Positions 62,825 to 64,000 of a DNA stretch of 64,000 bases are shown piece after piece. The notes under the pieces are model-generated. The model ran no database searches. It saw nothing but the letters and a program-made list of their open reading frames with translations, and had not been told where the DNA came from. Each line of letters opens with the position of its first letter. Within the stretch, counting starts at the first letter, position 1. The position numbers and the translations under genes are program-made. Source of the stretch: Streptomyces cavernae (GTDB lineage Bacteria > Actinomycetota > Actinomycetes > Streptomycetales > Streptomycetaceae); contig NZ_ML137712.1 in assembly GCF_004023625.1 (NCBI RefSeq), forward strand, positions 1-64,000. The letters are read 5' to 3'.

Positions 62825-63643
62825 TCACACCGGCGGCCAGGGTATGGCGGGCCAGTCGCCGCTGGGCTCCGGGTGCTTCCCGGTGGTGAGGAGCGCGGCG
62901 ACCCGGCCGCGGAGGGCGTCGATCTCGGGCCCGCTGATCAGCGGGCCCAGCCGCCCCGCCAGCTCGCCCCCGGGCGCCAGCCCGTCCCGCAGCCGCCGCA
63001 GGACGTCGAGCGCCTCGTCCGTGAGCCTCTCGCCCGCCCAGCCCCACAGCAGGGTCCGCAGCTTGTTCTCGGCGTTGAAGGTGACTCCGTGGTCGATGCC
63101 GTACAGCCGGCCCCCGGCGGCGGGCAGCAGATGGCCGCCCTTGCGGTCGGCGTTGTTGATGACCGCGTCGAGGACGGCGAGCCGGCGCAGCCGCTCGTCG
63201 TCGGCGTGCACCAGCAGCGCGGTCCGGCCCTCACCGACCTCGGCGAACCCGATCGCCTTCCAGCCTTCCGCCGGCTCCTCGCCGTCGACGAGGGCGAGGA
63301 GTTCGGAACCGGCCTCGCCCTCGATCCACAGCTGGCACATGCCCTCGCCGTACGGCCCGTCCCGCAGCACGGTGGCGGGGACCAGCCCCCAACCGGTGGC
63401 CTCGGAGACCTCGTAGGCGGCCACCTCCCGCTGTGCGAGGGTGCCGTGAGGAAAGTCCCACAGAGGTCGCTCCCCGCGGACCGGCTTGTAGACGCAGGCG
63501 GCCTCCTCGTCCTCGTACGACACGGTGCAGTAGAGCACCGCGTTCGAGGCTTCCCGGATCTGTCCGCGAACGCTCAGCTCGCCACGGGCGAGCAGCTCGG
63601 TCGTGGTCACGCTCCGCGGCGGTATCCGTTCTGGCGCGGACAT
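62825..63643 (-). CDS. SCO1664-family conserved protein (PI3/4-kinase-like fold)
   Basis: A 272-residue conserved actinobacterial protein with VLYCTVSYEDEEAACVYKPVRGERPLWDFPHGTL-type nucleotide-binding residues. The segment DAVINNADRKGGHLLPA followed by YGIDHGVTF resembles the catalytic and metal motifs (DxxxxNxDR, DHG) of HipA/PI3-4-kinase-like proteins. The ATG at 63643 follows GGAAGGA. It overlaps the DUF3090 gene by 37 bp and is 92 bp from mshC. The substrate is unknown. Confidence 0.88.
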   Translation of the reverse strand: MSAPERIPPRSVTTTELLARGELSVRGQIREASNAVLYCTVSYEDEEAACVYKPVRGERPLWDFPHGTLAQREVAAYEVSEATGWGLVPATVLRDGPYGEGMCQLWIEGEAGSELLALVDGEEPAEGWKAIGFAEVGEGRTALLVHADDERLRRLAVLDAVINNADRKGGHLLPAAGGRLYGIDHGVTFNAENKLRTLLWGWAGERLTDEALDVLRRLRDGLAPGGELAGRLGPLISGPEIDALRGRVAALLTTGKHPEPSGDWPAIPWPPV

Positions 63644-64000
63644 ACGTGTCCTTCCGGGTCGAGCGGCAGGCTGCACAGCGGGCAGGGCGGGCGCCCGGCG
63701 TTGACGACGTCGAGGGCGCGCTTGGCGAAGGCGCGGGCCTGGGCGCCGGTGAGCCGGACGCGGAGCATCGGCGGACCGTTCTCCTCGTCCTGGAGGAGCC
63801 GTTCCTCGGCCTCGGCGAGGTCCTCTTCCGTGTCGGCGTCCAGCTCGACCAGGGCCTGGGCCTCGACGATCATGCGCTGTTCTTCGCCGTCCCAGGCCAG
63901 GGCCATGGTGCCGACCCGGAACTCCTCCTCGACGGGGGACTCCAGCGGTGCGGTGTCGGTGATCTCCGTGGGGGCCATGGCGGGCACGGAGGCGCTGCCC
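63607..64000 (-). CDS. DUF3090 family protein, cut by the window end
   Basis: The visible C-terminal 130 residues show VEEEFRVGTMALAWDGEEQRM, IVEAQALVELDADTEEDL, RVRLTGAQARAFAKRALDVV and a terminal zinc ribbon CPLCSLPLDPEGHVCP. Full-length family members are about 190 residues, and the frame stays open to position 64000. The internal ATG at 63987 is therefore not the true start. It is co-oriented and overlaps the SCO1664-family gene, with which it is usually paired. The function is unknown. Confidence 0.9.
   Translation of the reverse strand, partial: GSASVPAMAPTEITDTAPLESPVEEEFRVGTMALAWDGEEQRMIVEAQALVELDADTEEDLAEAEERLLQDEENGPPMLRVRLTGAQARAFAKRALDVVNAGRPPCPLCSLPLDPEGHVCPRQNGYRRGA

Overview
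The window is a high-GC actinobacterial chromosome segment, almost certainly Streptomyces. The evidence is strong GC bias at third codon positions, a complete conservon, a Pup-proteasome locus, the gylR-glpF-glpK-glpD glycerol locus, mycothiol ligase MshC, and a gene order that matches from memory S. coelicolor roughly SCO1611 to SCO1665. Family names and orthologies come from reading the proteins and from recall. No database search was run. I saw no tRNA, rRNA, CRISPR array, complete insertion sequence or prophage.

Layout. 1-5500: glutamylation-type ethanolamine utilisation cluster (glnA4, aldehyde dehydrogenase and SDR on minus; epuRI and a class C26 hydrolase on plus). 5600-13300: small accessory units: a solute-binding-fold protein, an XRE-cupin regulator, a 5'-3' exonuclease, an iron-regulated siderophore-interacting protein, a DrrAB-like exporter with a PadR regulator, and an RluA-type pseudouridine synthase. 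13300-18240: conservon cvnABCDE, whose P450 lacks the EXXR motif. 19170-26340: helY, tatC, tatA, two small genes, pafC and pafB. 26500-28000: two FKBP-type prolyl isomerases. 28090-38190: pupylation and proteasome locus (pafA, an MFS/LacI pair, prcA, prcB, an endonuclease VII-like gene, pup, dop, arc). 38440-43980: ferredoxin, exported protein, trmI, site-2 protease, Fe-S PD-(D/E)XK nuclease and an orphan response regulator. 44100-47320: two paralogous peptide-binding lipoproteins. 47840-52264: HAD phosphatase and metH. 52869-58079: glycerol regulon. 58244-64000: GntR regulator, PAC2 protein, Tat-exported beta-propeller, mshC, an SCO1664-family protein and a DUF3090 gene cut by the window end.

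How parts connect. PafB and PafC form the SOS-independent DNA-damage activator. Three genes in the same window carry RecA-NDp/PafBC-type promoters (TTGTCRGTG, 8-bp spacer, TANNNT): helY (perfect match), the RecB-like nuclease and the 5'-3' exonuclease. In the last two the motif predicts a transcription start at the start codon, so the mRNAs should be leaderless. All three genes act on nucleic acids, so this looks like a local PafBC damage module next to the Pup-proteasome genes. The ethanolamine cluster holds enough enzymes for a full glutamylation, oxidation and hydrolysis route. The glycerol genes share a GylR-type palindrome and a repeated promoter block.

Gene boundaries are decorated with GC-rich minisatellites of different period (11, 29, 6, about 36, and nested 8/16/32 bp). 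A 167-bp wobble-compensated palindrome abuts the SDR stop codon. These repeats, not large islands, are the unexplained structure of the window.
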